A stretch of DNA of 5,840 bases from Candidatus Poribacteria bacterium. GTDB taxonomy: Bacteria > Poribacteria > WGA-4E > WGA-3G. Below, one piece after another: positions 1-5,840 of this stretch; the stretch's first letter is position 1; each line of letters starts with the position of its first letter. The stretch covers positions 1 to 5,840 of the forward strand of contig VXZL01000459.1 in the NCBI GenBank assembly GCA_009845505.1, in the 5' to 3' direction. Both the position numbers and the translations under genes were made by a program. The notes beneath the pieces were generated by a model. It saw only the letters and a program-made list of their open reading frames with translations, did no database searches and was not told where the DNA came from.

Positions 1-17
1 TCCGGTAGGTGCGGTTA
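1..17. repeat. Partial copy of the hairpin A arm
   Basis: TCCGGTAGGTGCGGTTA repeats 48-60 (TCCGGTGCGGTTA) apart from four extra bases. Its bases 5-16 (GTAGGTGCGGTT) are the exact inverse complement of 63-74, a 12-bp match longer than the hairpin's own stem. It is either a broken second copy or the outer end of a compound element cut by the window edge. Confidence 0.5.
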
Positions 18-50
18 GATGTAGTTTAAATAAATATTTCGGTAATGTCC

Positions 51-71
51 GGTGCGGTTACAAACCGCACC
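51..71. repeat. Intergenic hairpin A, 9-bp stem, 3-nt loop
   Basis: The arms GGTGCGGTT (51-59) and AACCGCACC (63-71) pair perfectly around ACA. TAC and a TTTGGGGAAAA tail (79-89) follow, as after hairpin B. The hairpin sits inside a larger imperfect stem formed by TCGGTAAT (39-46) and ATTACCGA (95-102). It lies about 130 nt downstream of gatC and could form in the transcript, but no T-run follows it on the minus strand, so a terminator call is not justified. Confidence 0.75.
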
Positions 72-122
72 TACTGAGTTTGGGGAAAATTGGAATTACC
101 GATTTAAATTCTTAATGTTCAT

Positions 123-138
123 ACAGTTTGTGGTACAA
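123..138. repeat. Half copy of hairpin C
   Basis: The 16 bases here match 5822-5837 at 15 of 16 positions (ACAGTTTG, then T instead of C, then GGTACAA). The complementary left arm is absent, so this is a decayed or partial copy with no hairpin. Nothing else coding is seen in 1-203: all frames are short and the region holds only repeats. Confidence 0.5.
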
Positions 139-169
139 AAGAGAGAATATTTATCAGAAACAGTATTAT

Positions 170-204
170 AACCAATCGCTAACAGCCAACAGCCAATAGC
201 CATT
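170..204. repeat. Degenerate 7-bp tandem repeat, five units
   Basis: Plus-strand heptads are AACCAAT, CGCTAAC, AGCCAAC, AGCCAAT and AGCCATT. The last unit touches the gatC stop codon (204-206), so the array forms the immediate 3' flank of gatC. The unit differs from the other two arrays in the window, but the 7-bp period is the same. Confidence 0.65.
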
Positions 205-539
205 TAGTGGCTGCGATCAACGACTCTGGGAACTCCGAAATATCCTTCTTCAGGTTCAGGCGCATTCGCAAGGACTTCCTTGCGTGGATACGACGGCTTG
301 ACGACATCCGGCTTCGCGACATGAGCGGCTTCCGTTTGTGAGCCACCCATAATAACGACTTGGTGCGGATGGATGTGCGATGTCGGCGGCACATCATCTG
401 TGTCAAGCTCGTTCAATTTCCCGATATAGTCAAGAATTCGGGCGAGCTGCTCGGTAAAATGTTCTGTCTCTTCGTCATTAAATTCGAGGCGTGCGAGATT
501 TGCGACATGGCGTACGCCTTCGGTAGTAATGGTCGCCAT
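204..539 (-). CDS. gatC: Aspartyl/glutamyl-tRNA(Asn/Gln) amidotransferase subunit C
   Basis: GatC is the small subunit of cytoplasmic GatCAB, which converts Glu-tRNA(Gln) and/or Asp-tRNA(Asn) to the amide form; by family knowledge it wraps around GatA and stabilises the complex. The 111-residue protein shows the family layout: an N-terminal helical part with HVANLARLEF near residues 11-20, a second helix (QLARILDYIGKL, 31-42), the DDVPPTSH turn (48-55), then DVVKPS (78-83) and the C-terminal LANAPEPEEGYFGVPRVV (90-107). GatC is usually about 95 residues; the excess is mostly a 12-residue insertion near residues 63-74. The ATG start is supported by an AAGGAG site 13 nt upstream and by the family N-terminus. 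It lies 17 nt after the helicase stop and is probably co-transcribed with it. No gatA or gatB follows within the 203 nt left in the window. The family call is confident; the role of the insertion is unknown. Confidence 0.95.
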   Translation of the reverse strand: MATITTEGVRHVANLARLEFNDEETEHFTEQLARILDYIGKLNELDTDDVPPTSHIHPHQVVIMGGSQTEAAHVAKPDVVKPSYPRKEVLANAPEPEEGYFGVPRVVDRSH

Positions 540-552
540 CGTTTTATTGCGT

Positions 553-558
553 CTCCTT
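553..558 (-). promoter_or_regulatory. gatC ribosome binding site overlapping the helicase stop codon
   Basis: The minus strand reads AAGGAG here, 13 nt before the gatC ATG, which is a rather long spacing. Its first two bases fall inside the TAA stop of the upstream helicase gene (557-559). This arrangement suggests that ribosomes finishing the helicase could help start gatC, so the two are probably one transcript with coupled translation (inference). Confidence 0.6.
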
Positions 559-2758
559 ATGAATCAGATAGGGTTTGCAGCGGTGCAGTAGAAGTTGCAA
601 GTTGTTTCGTGCCGGCACGACTAAATCGAACGGTAACATAAACGTCGTGTCCAGTCTCATTGACTTTCGTTACTTTGCCCCTTCCGAATTTCGGGTGAAG
701 AACAATCTGATCCACATAGTAGTCTGGAGAATCTTCTTCAGAAACCACCTCATACAAACCCGTTGTTTCACGGAATGGAGAACGGTAACGGTCAACCTGC
801 TTGATGAGATGCGCTGGGATCTCGGAGATAAAGCGAGACTGCGTGCGATATTCTATTTCCCGATACGTTCTTCGCGAAGTCGCATGTAAGAGATAGAGCT
901 GCTCCATTGCGCGTGTGATACCGACGTAACAGAGGCGACGTTCTTCTTCTAACTCCTCTTGGGTACCGAGCGAGCGTTGATGCGGTAGGTAGCCTTCCTC
1001 CATACCGACGATGAAAACGAACGGGAATTCCAATCCTTTCGCGCTGTGCAAGGTCATCAAAGTTACCATATCGGTGGTGTCCGTTTCCATGGTATCTATA
1101 TCCGCAATGAGTGCGACGTTCTCCAAATAGTCTGACAGGGTTGGTTCAGCGTAGTTTTGTTCATAGTCGATAACGGCGTTAATGAGTTCCTCAATATTTT
1201 CGACGCGATTCTGTGCCTCAATCGAATCTTGTTGCCGCAAATTTTTGAGGTACCCGGTCTTTTGTAGGACATAATCCAGTGCGTCTGCAGGGAGGATCGC
1301 TGTGTCAAGGTCATCAAAGATTTTCGCAAAACGTTGGACCTTCACCTGAAGTCCACGGTTGATTGTGGAAATCTCATCAACCCGATGGACAGCGTCAAAG
1401 AGCGTTATACCTTCCTCGACCGCAAAATCGACGAGCCTTTGAAGGGTCGTACTCCCGATGCCACGACTCGGCACGTTTATAATCCGTCTCAGACTCATAG
1501 AATCACTCGGATTACACATCACACGGAGATAGGCAAGCAAATCCTTGATTTCCATCCGGTCATAGAAACCGACCCCGCCGACAATCTGATAAGGGATGTT
1601 GGCGGTTCGGAATGCCTCCTCAAAAATTCGGGACTGTGCGTTGGTTCGGTAAAAGACAGCGAAATCTTTGTAATCCACACCTTCGGCGCGCCAATCCTCA
1701 ATTTGGGTGCCGACGTACCCGGCTTCATCGTTTTCGTCCATCGCCTCATAGCAGGTAACAAGTTCACCGATGTCATTCTCAGTCCAGAGTTTTTTCGCTT
1801 TCCGTTCCGTATTGTTGTGGACAACACCCCATGCGGCATCTAAGATATTTTGTGTGGAACGATAGTTCTGCTCGAGGCGGAGAACACGCGTGTTCGGATA
1901 ATCCTTCTCAAAATCGAGGATATTCCTGATGTCGGCACCGCGGAAGGCATAGATGGACTGGTCGTCATCCCCAACAACGCAGATATTCTGCTTCGCTCCA
2001 GTTAGCAACTGCACAAGTTCATATTGACAGCGATTGGTATCTTGATACTCATCAACAAGGATATACTCGAATTTGTTCTGATAATACCGACAGACCTCTG
2101 GATTTTGACGTAAAATCTCTACCGCGAAGAGAAGCAGGTCATCGAAATCAAGGGCGTTGTTCAGACGGAGGGCGTCTTGGTAAAGTGCGTAGACTTCTGC
2201 AACGACTCTGTCAAAATAGCCGTCTGCCATCTTTCGGAAGTCCGCCGGTGAGATAGACTCGTTTTTGGCACGACTGATATTGCTAAGGATCGCGCGCGGG
2301 TGGAACTGCTTATCGCTATAGTTGAGTTGCCGGAGGACATCTTTGACGAGTGTGGCTTGCTCACCTGTATCAAAGATAGTAAAGTTGCGGGTATAGGCGT
2401 GATCTCCCGGTCGGGTTACGTTTTTAGTTTCTCTCCCCGCGCCTAACTTCTCAATATCTCGGCGAAGGATACGGGCACAGGTTGCGTGGAAAGTTGCTAC
2501 CCAGAGATCTCGGCTAACGCTGCCTTGAACGAGTGTATCCAAGCGTTCCTTCATCTCATTTGCTGCCTTGTTCGTAAAAGTGACAGCAAGGATACGGAAC
2601 GGGGAAATATCGTGATGTTTTATGAGGTAAGCGATTCGGTGTGTGATGACGCGCGTTTTGCCACTACCGGCACCGGATAGAATAAGGAGCGGTCCGTTGG
2701 TGTGTTGGACTGCCTCGCGCTGGACATCATTTAGAGATCTTAATAGGGTGTCGTTCAT
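557..2758 (-). CDS. pcrA: ATP-dependent 3'-5' DNA helicase, PcrA/UvrD family
   Basis: This is a superfamily 1A helicase that unwinds DNA with ATP in excision and mismatch repair, in removal of recombinase filaments, and at RNA polymerase. Numbered from the chosen ATG (733 aa): Q-motif glutamine at 13 (LNDVQREAV), Walker A SGAGSGKT (28-35), motif Ia VTFTNKAANEM (59-69), motif II DEYQD (236-240), motif III VVGDDDQSIYAFRGA (261-275), motif IV LEQNYRS (295-301), motif V TLHSAKGLEFPFVFIVGMEE (569-588) and motif VI RRLCYVGITRAMEQLYL (607-623). A PcrA-type Tudor-like tail (LHPKFGRGKV, about 680-730) supports PcrA. An in-frame TTG at 2776 would add six residues; ATG at 2758 is preferred because MNDTLLRSLNDVQREAV matches the family start. 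Neither start has a clear ribosome site, and the promoter suggests a leaderless transcript. A 15-residue insertion (107-121) splits an otherwise standard segment and resembles the local repeats. All catalytic motifs are intact. Confidence 0.96.
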   Translation of the reverse strand: MNDTLLRSLNDVQREAVQHTNGPLLILSGAGSGKTRVITHRIAYLIKHHDISPFRILAVTFTNKAANEMKERLDTLVQGSVSRDLWVATFHATCARILRRDIEKLGAGRETKNVTRPGDHAYTRNFTIFDTGEQATLVKDVLRQLNYSDKQFHPRAILSNISRAKNESISPADFRKMADGYFDRVVAEVYALYQDALRLNNALDFDDLLLFAVEILRQNPEVCRYYQNKFEYILVDEYQDTNRCQYELVQLLTGAKQNICVVGDDDQSIYAFRGADIRNILDFEKDYPNTRVLRLEQNYRSTQNILDAAWGVVHNNTERKAKKLWTENDIGELVTCYEAMDENDEAGYVGTQIEDWRAEGVDYKDFAVFYRTNAQSRIFEEAFRTANIPYQIVGGVGFYDRMEIKDLLAYLRVMCNPSDSMSLRRIINVPSRGIGSTTLQRLVDFAVEEGITLFDAVHRVDEISTINRGLQVKVQRFAKIFDDLDTAILPADALDYVLQKTGYLKNLRQQDSIEAQNRVENIEELINAVIDYEQNYAEPTLSDYLENVALIADIDTMETDTTDMVTLMTLHSAKGLEFPFVFIVGMEEGYLPHQRSLGTQEELEEERRLCYVGITRAMEQLYLLHATSRRTYREIEYRTQSRFISEIPAHLIKQVDRYRSPFRETTGLYEVVSEEDSPDYYVDQIVLHPKFGRGKVTKVNETGHDVYVTVRFSRAGTKQLATSTAPLQTLSDS
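2394..2445 (-). repeat. Palindrome-ended in-frame insertion inside the helicase gene
   Basis: The coding sequence has 15 extra codons (2396-2440, residues 107-121, AGRETKNVTRPGDHA) between LG and YTRNF. Removing them restores a typical PcrA segment reading IEKLGYTRNFTIFD. The insert is bounded by inverted arms TAGGCGTG (2394-2401) and CGCGCCTA (2438-2445), complementary at 7 of 8 positions. On the coding strand it begins TTAGGCGCGG, close to the left arm of the intergenic hairpins in this window (GTAGGTGCGG and GTAGGCGAGG). I infer a past insertion of a repeat of that family that kept the frame, like the palindromic elements known inside Rickettsia genes. It could instead be an ordinary lineage-specific loop. 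Confidence 0.5.
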
Positions 2759-2765
2759 GCTATAA

Positions 2766-2795
2766 AGTATACACAATTTGGGATTAATTTTGCAA
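2766..2795 (-). promoter_or_regulatory. Predicted sigma70-type promoter for the helicase gene
   Basis: On the minus strand, TTGCAA (2790-2795) and TATACT (2766-2771) are separated by 18 nt, a plausible -35/-10 pair. The -10 box ends 7 nt before the ATG at 2758, so transcription would begin at or within about two bases of the start codon, giving a leaderless mRNA. This agrees with the lack of a Shine-Dalgarno sequence. The gene could therefore be transcribed separately from uvrA. No LexA-type operator was seen nearby. Confidence 0.5.
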
Positions 2796-2811
2796 GGGGA
2801 AATATTTTAAT

Positions 2812-2839
2812 GGCTATCAGCGGTCAGCAGTCAGTGGCG
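2812..2839. repeat. Degenerate 7-bp tandem repeat, about four units
   Basis: Successive heptads on the plus strand are GGCTATC, AGCGGTC, AGCAGTC and AGTGGCG, with AG at the start of three of four units and GTC at the end of two. The array runs directly into the 2836-2857 hairpin. It lies between uvrA and the helicase promoter. It resembles the short heptameric tandem repeats described in cyanobacteria; function unknown. Confidence 0.55.
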
Positions 2840-2857
2840 AGGTTGGGAAACCTCGCC
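2836..2857. repeat. Intergenic hairpin B, 9-bp stem, 4-nt loop
   Basis: The arms GGCGAGGTT (2836-2844) and AACCTCGCC (2849-2857) are perfect complements around a GGGA loop. The stem lies 25 nt past the uvrA stop and could slow transcription there, but read on the minus strand no T-run follows it, so it is not a standard rho-independent terminator. It is followed on the plus strand by TAC and a TTTGGGGAAAA tail (2867-2876 region), as is hairpin A, which marks both as copies of one dispersed element. Confidence 0.75.
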
Positions 2858-2882
2858 TACCTATTTTTGGGGAAAACGGAAG

Positions 2883-5753
2883 TTAGATAAGATAGTCCTT
2901 CAAGAATTGTCCGGTGAAAGAGGCTTTGGCTTTGGCGATTTCTTCGGGGGTGCCTTGTGCTAAGACCTCTCCGCCTTTATGTCCACCCTCTGGACCGAGA
3001 TCAATCACATAATCGGCAGTCTTGATGACATCCAGATGGTGTTCAATCACAATGACAGTGTGTCCGGTATCCACAAGACGATTGAGACTGTCTAAGAGTT
3101 TCTGCACGTCTGCCATGTGAAGCCCGGTGGTCGGTTCGTCCAAGATATAGAGGTTATGCTTTCCGCGCTTGATTTTACCCAATTCACTTGCCAACTTGAT
3201 TCGCTGCGCTTCGCCACCGGAGAGGATCGTGGCGGGATGCCCAATTTGGAGATACCCCATGCCGAGTTGATTGAGGACGCTCAGCTTGTGATGGATTAAC
3301 CGCTGATCGGCAAAGAATTCAACGCCTTCCTCAATTGACATCGTAAGGATTTCGGAGATATTTCTGCCGTTGTAGGTAACGTCAAGCGTATCCTCATTGT
3401 AGCGCGCCCCTTTACAGGTTGGACAGACGACTTCGACATCCGGCATAAAATGGAGTTGGGTGGTAATGGTGCCTTCACCGTGGCACTCTTCGCACCGTCC
3501 CCCTTTGACGTTGAAACTGAATCGGGAGGCGGTGTAGCCTCTTGCAGCGGAGAGGGGTGTGCTGGCAAAAAGTTTTCGGATGTTATCGTAAAATTTGATA
3601 TAGGTTGCAGGATTAGAACGTGGCGAGCGCCCTATGGGCGACTGGTCTATGTTGATAACATCGTCTATATGTTCGTGTCCTTCCAATTCATCGTGTGCGC
3701 CGTAGAGAGTTCGGCTGTCGTGATAGAGTGCATAAAGTTTCTTGTAGAGAATCTCGTTGACGAGTGTGCTTTTGCCGGAACCAGAGGCACCCGTAATGCA
3801 AATAAATACACCGAGCGGAATATCAATGTCGATGTCTCTAAGATTGTTTTCCCGTGCTCCGGTGATGCTTAGGAATTTGCCGTTTAAGTCGCGCCGTTGT
3901 TCTGGTAGTAAGATTTCACGTCTGCCACTCATGTAGAGTCCTGTCCAAGAGTCGGTACAGTCAAGGATTGTTTCAAGGTCGCCTTGGACGACGATATGCC
4001 CACCGTGGACCCCTGGTCCTGGTCCGAGTTCGATGATGTGATCGGCGGCACGGATTGTACTTTCATCGTGTTCAACAACGATAACGGTGTTGCCGATGTC
4101 CCGCAATTTTCTTAGCGTCTCTATCATCTTCGCATTGTCCTTGGGATGCAAACCGATACTGGGTTCATCAAGGACGTAGAGCATGCCCATTAATCCGGAG
4201 CCAATCTGCGTAGAGAGACGGATACGTTGGGATTCGCCGCCAGAGAGTGTTGCGGAACGCCGATTGAGGTTGAGATAGTCGAGTCCGATGCCGAGGAGTA
4301 AGTTAATTCGAGCAACGAGTTCCTTGACGACCCGTTCGCCGGCTTCCCGCTGTTTTTCGGGCATATTTGTGATACTCAACAAGAAGTCTCGCAATTCTTC
4401 GAAGTGGAGTTCACCGACTTCGTGGATTGTCTGGCTCTCAATCGTAACGAGGAGTCGCTGTCTTTTGAGTTTCGCACCATCACAATCGGGACAGGTGCGT
4501 TCTACCATCACTTTTCGGAGATACTCTTCCATGCCGGAATGCGCCTCTCCGCGTTTTCGATAGTTTCGATAGTGCCTGTCAATGCGGGTGGCGATTCCGT
4601 CAAAACGGATTTTTCGACCGAGGTGGCGTTTTTCGACGGGTCGCCCGCCTTCGGGTTGTAAGATGGGAAATTCTTCGCCGTGTGTGCCGTAATAGAGAAT
4701 ATCAACGACCTCTTCGGGCAAGTCAGCAAAAGGCATGTGCAAGTCAAAGTCGTAGTGCGCGGCGAGGCTGTACATTGTCCTGCCGTCCCATCGATCAGGA
4801 TCGTAGTTAAAGGCTTGATGGACGAACGCGCCCTCGGCGATACTCCGGCTCTTGTCAGGGACCAATAAGTTCGGATGTACCTGTAAGTAAGTGCCGAGTC
4901 CGGAACAGGTTACACATGCGCCGGTCGGTTCATTAAAGGTGAAGTGGTGGGGTCCAAGTTCAGCCATGAGTACGCCGTGTTTCAGGCATCCGAAGTCCTC
5001 TAAAAGTTCTACGGCATCCGCTTCGGCATCATCAGGAAATTTGACATCAAACCGCATGAAACCTTCACCGACAAGCATGGCATGTTCAAGAGAGGCGAGA
5101 ACTTGTCTGTCAATATCTTTTTTGATAAAGAATTTATCAACGATGACCTGTATGTCGTATTCGAGGTCGGGGTCGAGTTCGATTTCTTCGCTGATGTCGT
5201 GTTCAATCCCGTCAATTCTGACGTGTCTGCAGCCTTTCGTACGGATGTCGTCGAAGAGGTAATCATAATCCTCGCCGTAGATTTTAAAGACGGGTGCGTG
5301 AATCTCCACCTCGGAACCCTCTGGCAATGCAAGCAAACGCTCTAAGATTTGATGGTGTGAACGGATCGGAATTTCGGCTTCACAATACGGGCAGTGGGCG
5401 ACACCGATGGTTGCGAAGAGCATACGGAGGTAGTCCTGCAAATCGGTCATTGTGCCGACGGTGGAGCGCGGGTTCATGGTGATTGTTTTCTGTTCGATAG
5501 AGACAACAGGCGATAATCCGTCAATGAAATCGACATCGGGTTTTTTGAGCTGCGTGATAAAGCGTTTGGCGTACGTGGACATCGATTCGAGGAATCGGCG
5601 TTGTCCCTCGGCATAGACGGTATCGAAGGCTAACGAAGATTTACCGGAACCGCTGATCCCTGTGACGACGACGAGTTGGTTCCGTGGGATTTCGACTTCA
5701 ATATTTTGTAGATTGTTTTCGCGGGCACCTTTAACGGCGACGGTTTGTCTCAT
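2883..5753 (-). CDS. uvrA: Excinuclease ABC subunit A (damage-recognition ATPase)
   Basis: UvrA dimers scan DNA for bulky lesions and load UvrB in nucleotide excision repair. The 956-residue protein is slightly longer than usual (about 940-950) and has two ABC ATPase halves. First half: Walker A GISGSGKS (32-39), CPYC (121-124) paired with CPDC (421-424), a UvrB-binding region at about 130-250, signature LSGGESQR (503-510), Walker B LDEP with E530, and H-loop H562. Second half: Walker A GASGSGKS (655-662), zinc module C754/C757 and C777/C780, signature LSGGEAQR (844-851), Walker B LDEP with E873, and H905. The UvrB-binding region argues against the shorter UvrA2 type. Odd point: the insertion-domain zinc site reads C256-x2-H259 and C280-x2-C283, where E. 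coli has four cysteines. The linker at about 310-410 also looks distinctive ([19 protein letters not shown]), so it may belong to a separate UvrA lineage. The ATG start has GGAG 7 nt upstream. It is followed by a repeat-bearing spacer and the helicase. Confidence 0.97.
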   Translation of the reverse strand: MRQTVAVKGARENNLQNIEVEIPRNQLVVVTGISGSGKSSLAFDTVYAEGQRRFLESMSTYAKRFITQLKKPDVDFIDGLSPVVSIEQKTITMNPRSTVGTMTDLQDYLRMLFATIGVAHCPYCEAEIPIRSHHQILERLLALPEGSEVEIHAPVFKIYGEDYDYLFDDIRTKGCRHVRIDGIEHDISEEIELDPDLEYDIQVIVDKFFIKKDIDRQVLASLEHAMLVGEGFMRFDVKFPDDAEADAVELLEDFGCLKHGVLMAELGPHHFTFNEPTGACVTCSGLGTYLQVHPNLLVPDKSRSIAEGAFVHQAFNYDPDRWDGRTMYSLAAHYDFDLHMPFADLPEEVVDILYYGTHGEEFPILQPEGGRPVEKRHLGRKIRFDGIATRIDRHYRNYRKRGEAHSGMEEYLRKVMVERTCPDCDGAKLKRQRLLVTIESQTIHEVGELHFEELRDFLLSITNMPEKQREAGERVVKELVARINLLLGIGLDYLNLNRRSATLSGGESQRIRLSTQIGSGLMGMLYVLDEPSIGLHPKDNAKMIETLRKLRDIGNTVIVVEHDESTIRAADHIIELGPGPGVHGGHIVVQGDLETILDCTDSWTGLYMSGRREILLPEQRRDLNGKFLSITGARENNLRDIDIDIPLGVFICITGASGSGKSTLVNEILYKKLYALYHDSRTLYGAHDELEGHEHIDDVINIDQSPIGRSPRSNPATYIKFYDNIRKLFASTPLSAARGYTASRFSFNVKGGRCEECHGEGTITTQLHFMPDVEVVCPTCKGARYNEDTLDVTYNGRNISEILTMSIEEGVEFFADQRLIHHKLSVLNQLGMGYLQIGHPATILSGGEAQRIKLASELGKIKRGKHNLYILDEPTTGLHMADVQKLLDSLNRLVDTGHTVIVIEHHLDVIKTADYVIDLGPEGGHKGGEVLAQGTPEEIAKAKASFTGQFLKDYLI

Positions 5754-5755
5754 GT

Positions 5756-5764
5756 CTCCTCTCC
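5756..5764 (-). promoter_or_regulatory. uvrA ribosome binding site
   Basis: The minus strand reads GGAGAGGAG just before AC-ATG. The upstream GGAG (5761-5764) sits 7 nt from the start codon, a good Shine-Dalgarno spacing, which supports the ATG at 5753. The second, nearer GGAG is too close to be the main site. Confidence 0.7.
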
Positions 5765-5770
5765 ATTATA
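5765..5770 (-). promoter_or_regulatory. Possible uvrA -10 box
   Basis: A perfect TATAAT occurs on the minus strand, ending 11 nt before the uvrA ATG. No -35 hexamer is seen 16-18 nt upstream, because that space is occupied by the heptad repeat. Transcription from here would start about 5 nt before the ATG, inside the ribosome site. It may be a real short-leader promoter or a chance match in AT-rich DNA. Confidence 0.3.
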
Positions 5771-5805
5771 GTTCTTGGTTCTTGGTCTTTGGTTCTTGGT
5801 ATTCG
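5771..5805. repeat. 7-bp tandem repeat GTTCTTG, five units
   Basis: Plus-strand units are GTTCTTG, GTTCTTG, GTCTTTG, GTTCTTG and GTATTCG: three identical and two degenerate. The array directly abuts the possible -10 box of uvrA and fills the place where a -35 element would be. Copy number could therefore alter uvrA promoter spacing, though this is only inference. Confidence 0.8.
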
Positions 5806-5811
5806 GAGGAC

Positions 5812-5832
5812 CCGCAAACTAACAGTTTGCGG
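5812..5832. repeat. Intergenic hairpin C, 9-bp stem, 3-nt loop
   Basis: The arms CCGCAAACT (5812-5820) and AGTTTGCGG (5824-5832) are perfectly complementary around AAC, followed by TACAATAG. It lies upstream of uvrA at the window edge. Its right arm with flanks (5822-5837) recurs at 123-138 with one mismatch, so it is a second dispersed palindrome type. Confidence 0.75.
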
Positions 5833-5840
5833 TACAATAG

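Noticed and set aside
170..204. CRISPR array
   Set aside because: The repeat unit is only 7 bp with no spacers, and there are no cas genes.
1334..1843. Plus-strand open frame of 169 codons
   Set aside because: It lies wholly inside the helicase gene on the opposite strand, has no recognisable domain, and the minus-strand frame carries conserved motifs throughout.
2759..2776. Helicase start at TTG 2776
   Set aside because: It adds six residues outside the family alignment, has no ribosome site, and lies upstream of the predicted transcription start.
2836..2857. Hairpin B as rho-independent terminator of uvrA
   Set aside because: On the minus strand the stem is followed by mixed sequence, not a T-run; the T-run is on the other side and would only serve plus-strand transcription, where there is no gene.
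3450..3872. Plus-strand open frame of 140 codons
   Set aside because: It is antisense to the second ATPase half of uvrA, which is fully conserved; no family resemblance or ribosome site was seen.
5765..5837. LexA/SOS operator upstream of uvrA
   Set aside because: Neither CTGT-N8-ACAG nor the Gram-positive GAAC-N4-GTTC pattern is present; the dyad at 5812-5832 has the wrong sequence and is better explained as a dispersed hairpin.

Overview
The window holds three complete genes, all on the minus strand and read from right to left: uvrA (5753-2883), a PcrA/UvrD-type helicase (2758-557) and gatC (539-204). All three are housekeeping genes: nucleotide-excision-repair damage recognition, a superfamily 1 repair helicase, and the small subunit of the GatCAB tRNA amidotransferase. 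No phage, defence, CRISPR or RNA gene was found. The remaining open frames on both strands lie inside these three genes and look like shadows.

Base composition is moderate in the genes and AT-rich in the spacers. The proteins are bacterial but not close to Escherichia or Bacillus. The short intergenic palindromes of the form GTAGGTGCGGTT / AACCGCACC, together with degenerate 7-bp tandem repeats, resemble what I recall from uncultured Candidatus Poribacteria (sponge symbionts and marine relatives). This assignment rests on memory of repeat style, not on a search, and is tentative.

Layout: 1-203 is non-coding and packed with repeats (a nested palindrome, half copies and a heptad array ending at the gatC stop). 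The helicase and gatC are 17 nt apart, and the gatC ribosome site overlaps the helicase stop, so they are probably co-transcribed. The 124-nt spacer 2759-2882 between the uvrA stop and the helicase ATG holds a heptad array, a hairpin and a good sigma70-like promoter for the helicase. The start of uvrA (5754-5840) has a strong ribosome site, a consensus -10 box, another heptad array and another hairpin.

Functionally, UvrA finds lesions with UvrB, and UvrD/PcrA helicases clear the excised oligonucleotide or act in transcription-linked repair, so these two fit together. GatC belongs to translation; its position beside pcrA resembles the pcrA-ligA-...-gatCAB neighbourhood of Firmicutes. The most interesting signal is the repeat system: every spacer carries a 7-bp-periodic array next to a 9-bp-stem hairpin, and a 45-nt in-frame insertion in the helicase has ends resembling the same hairpin family.
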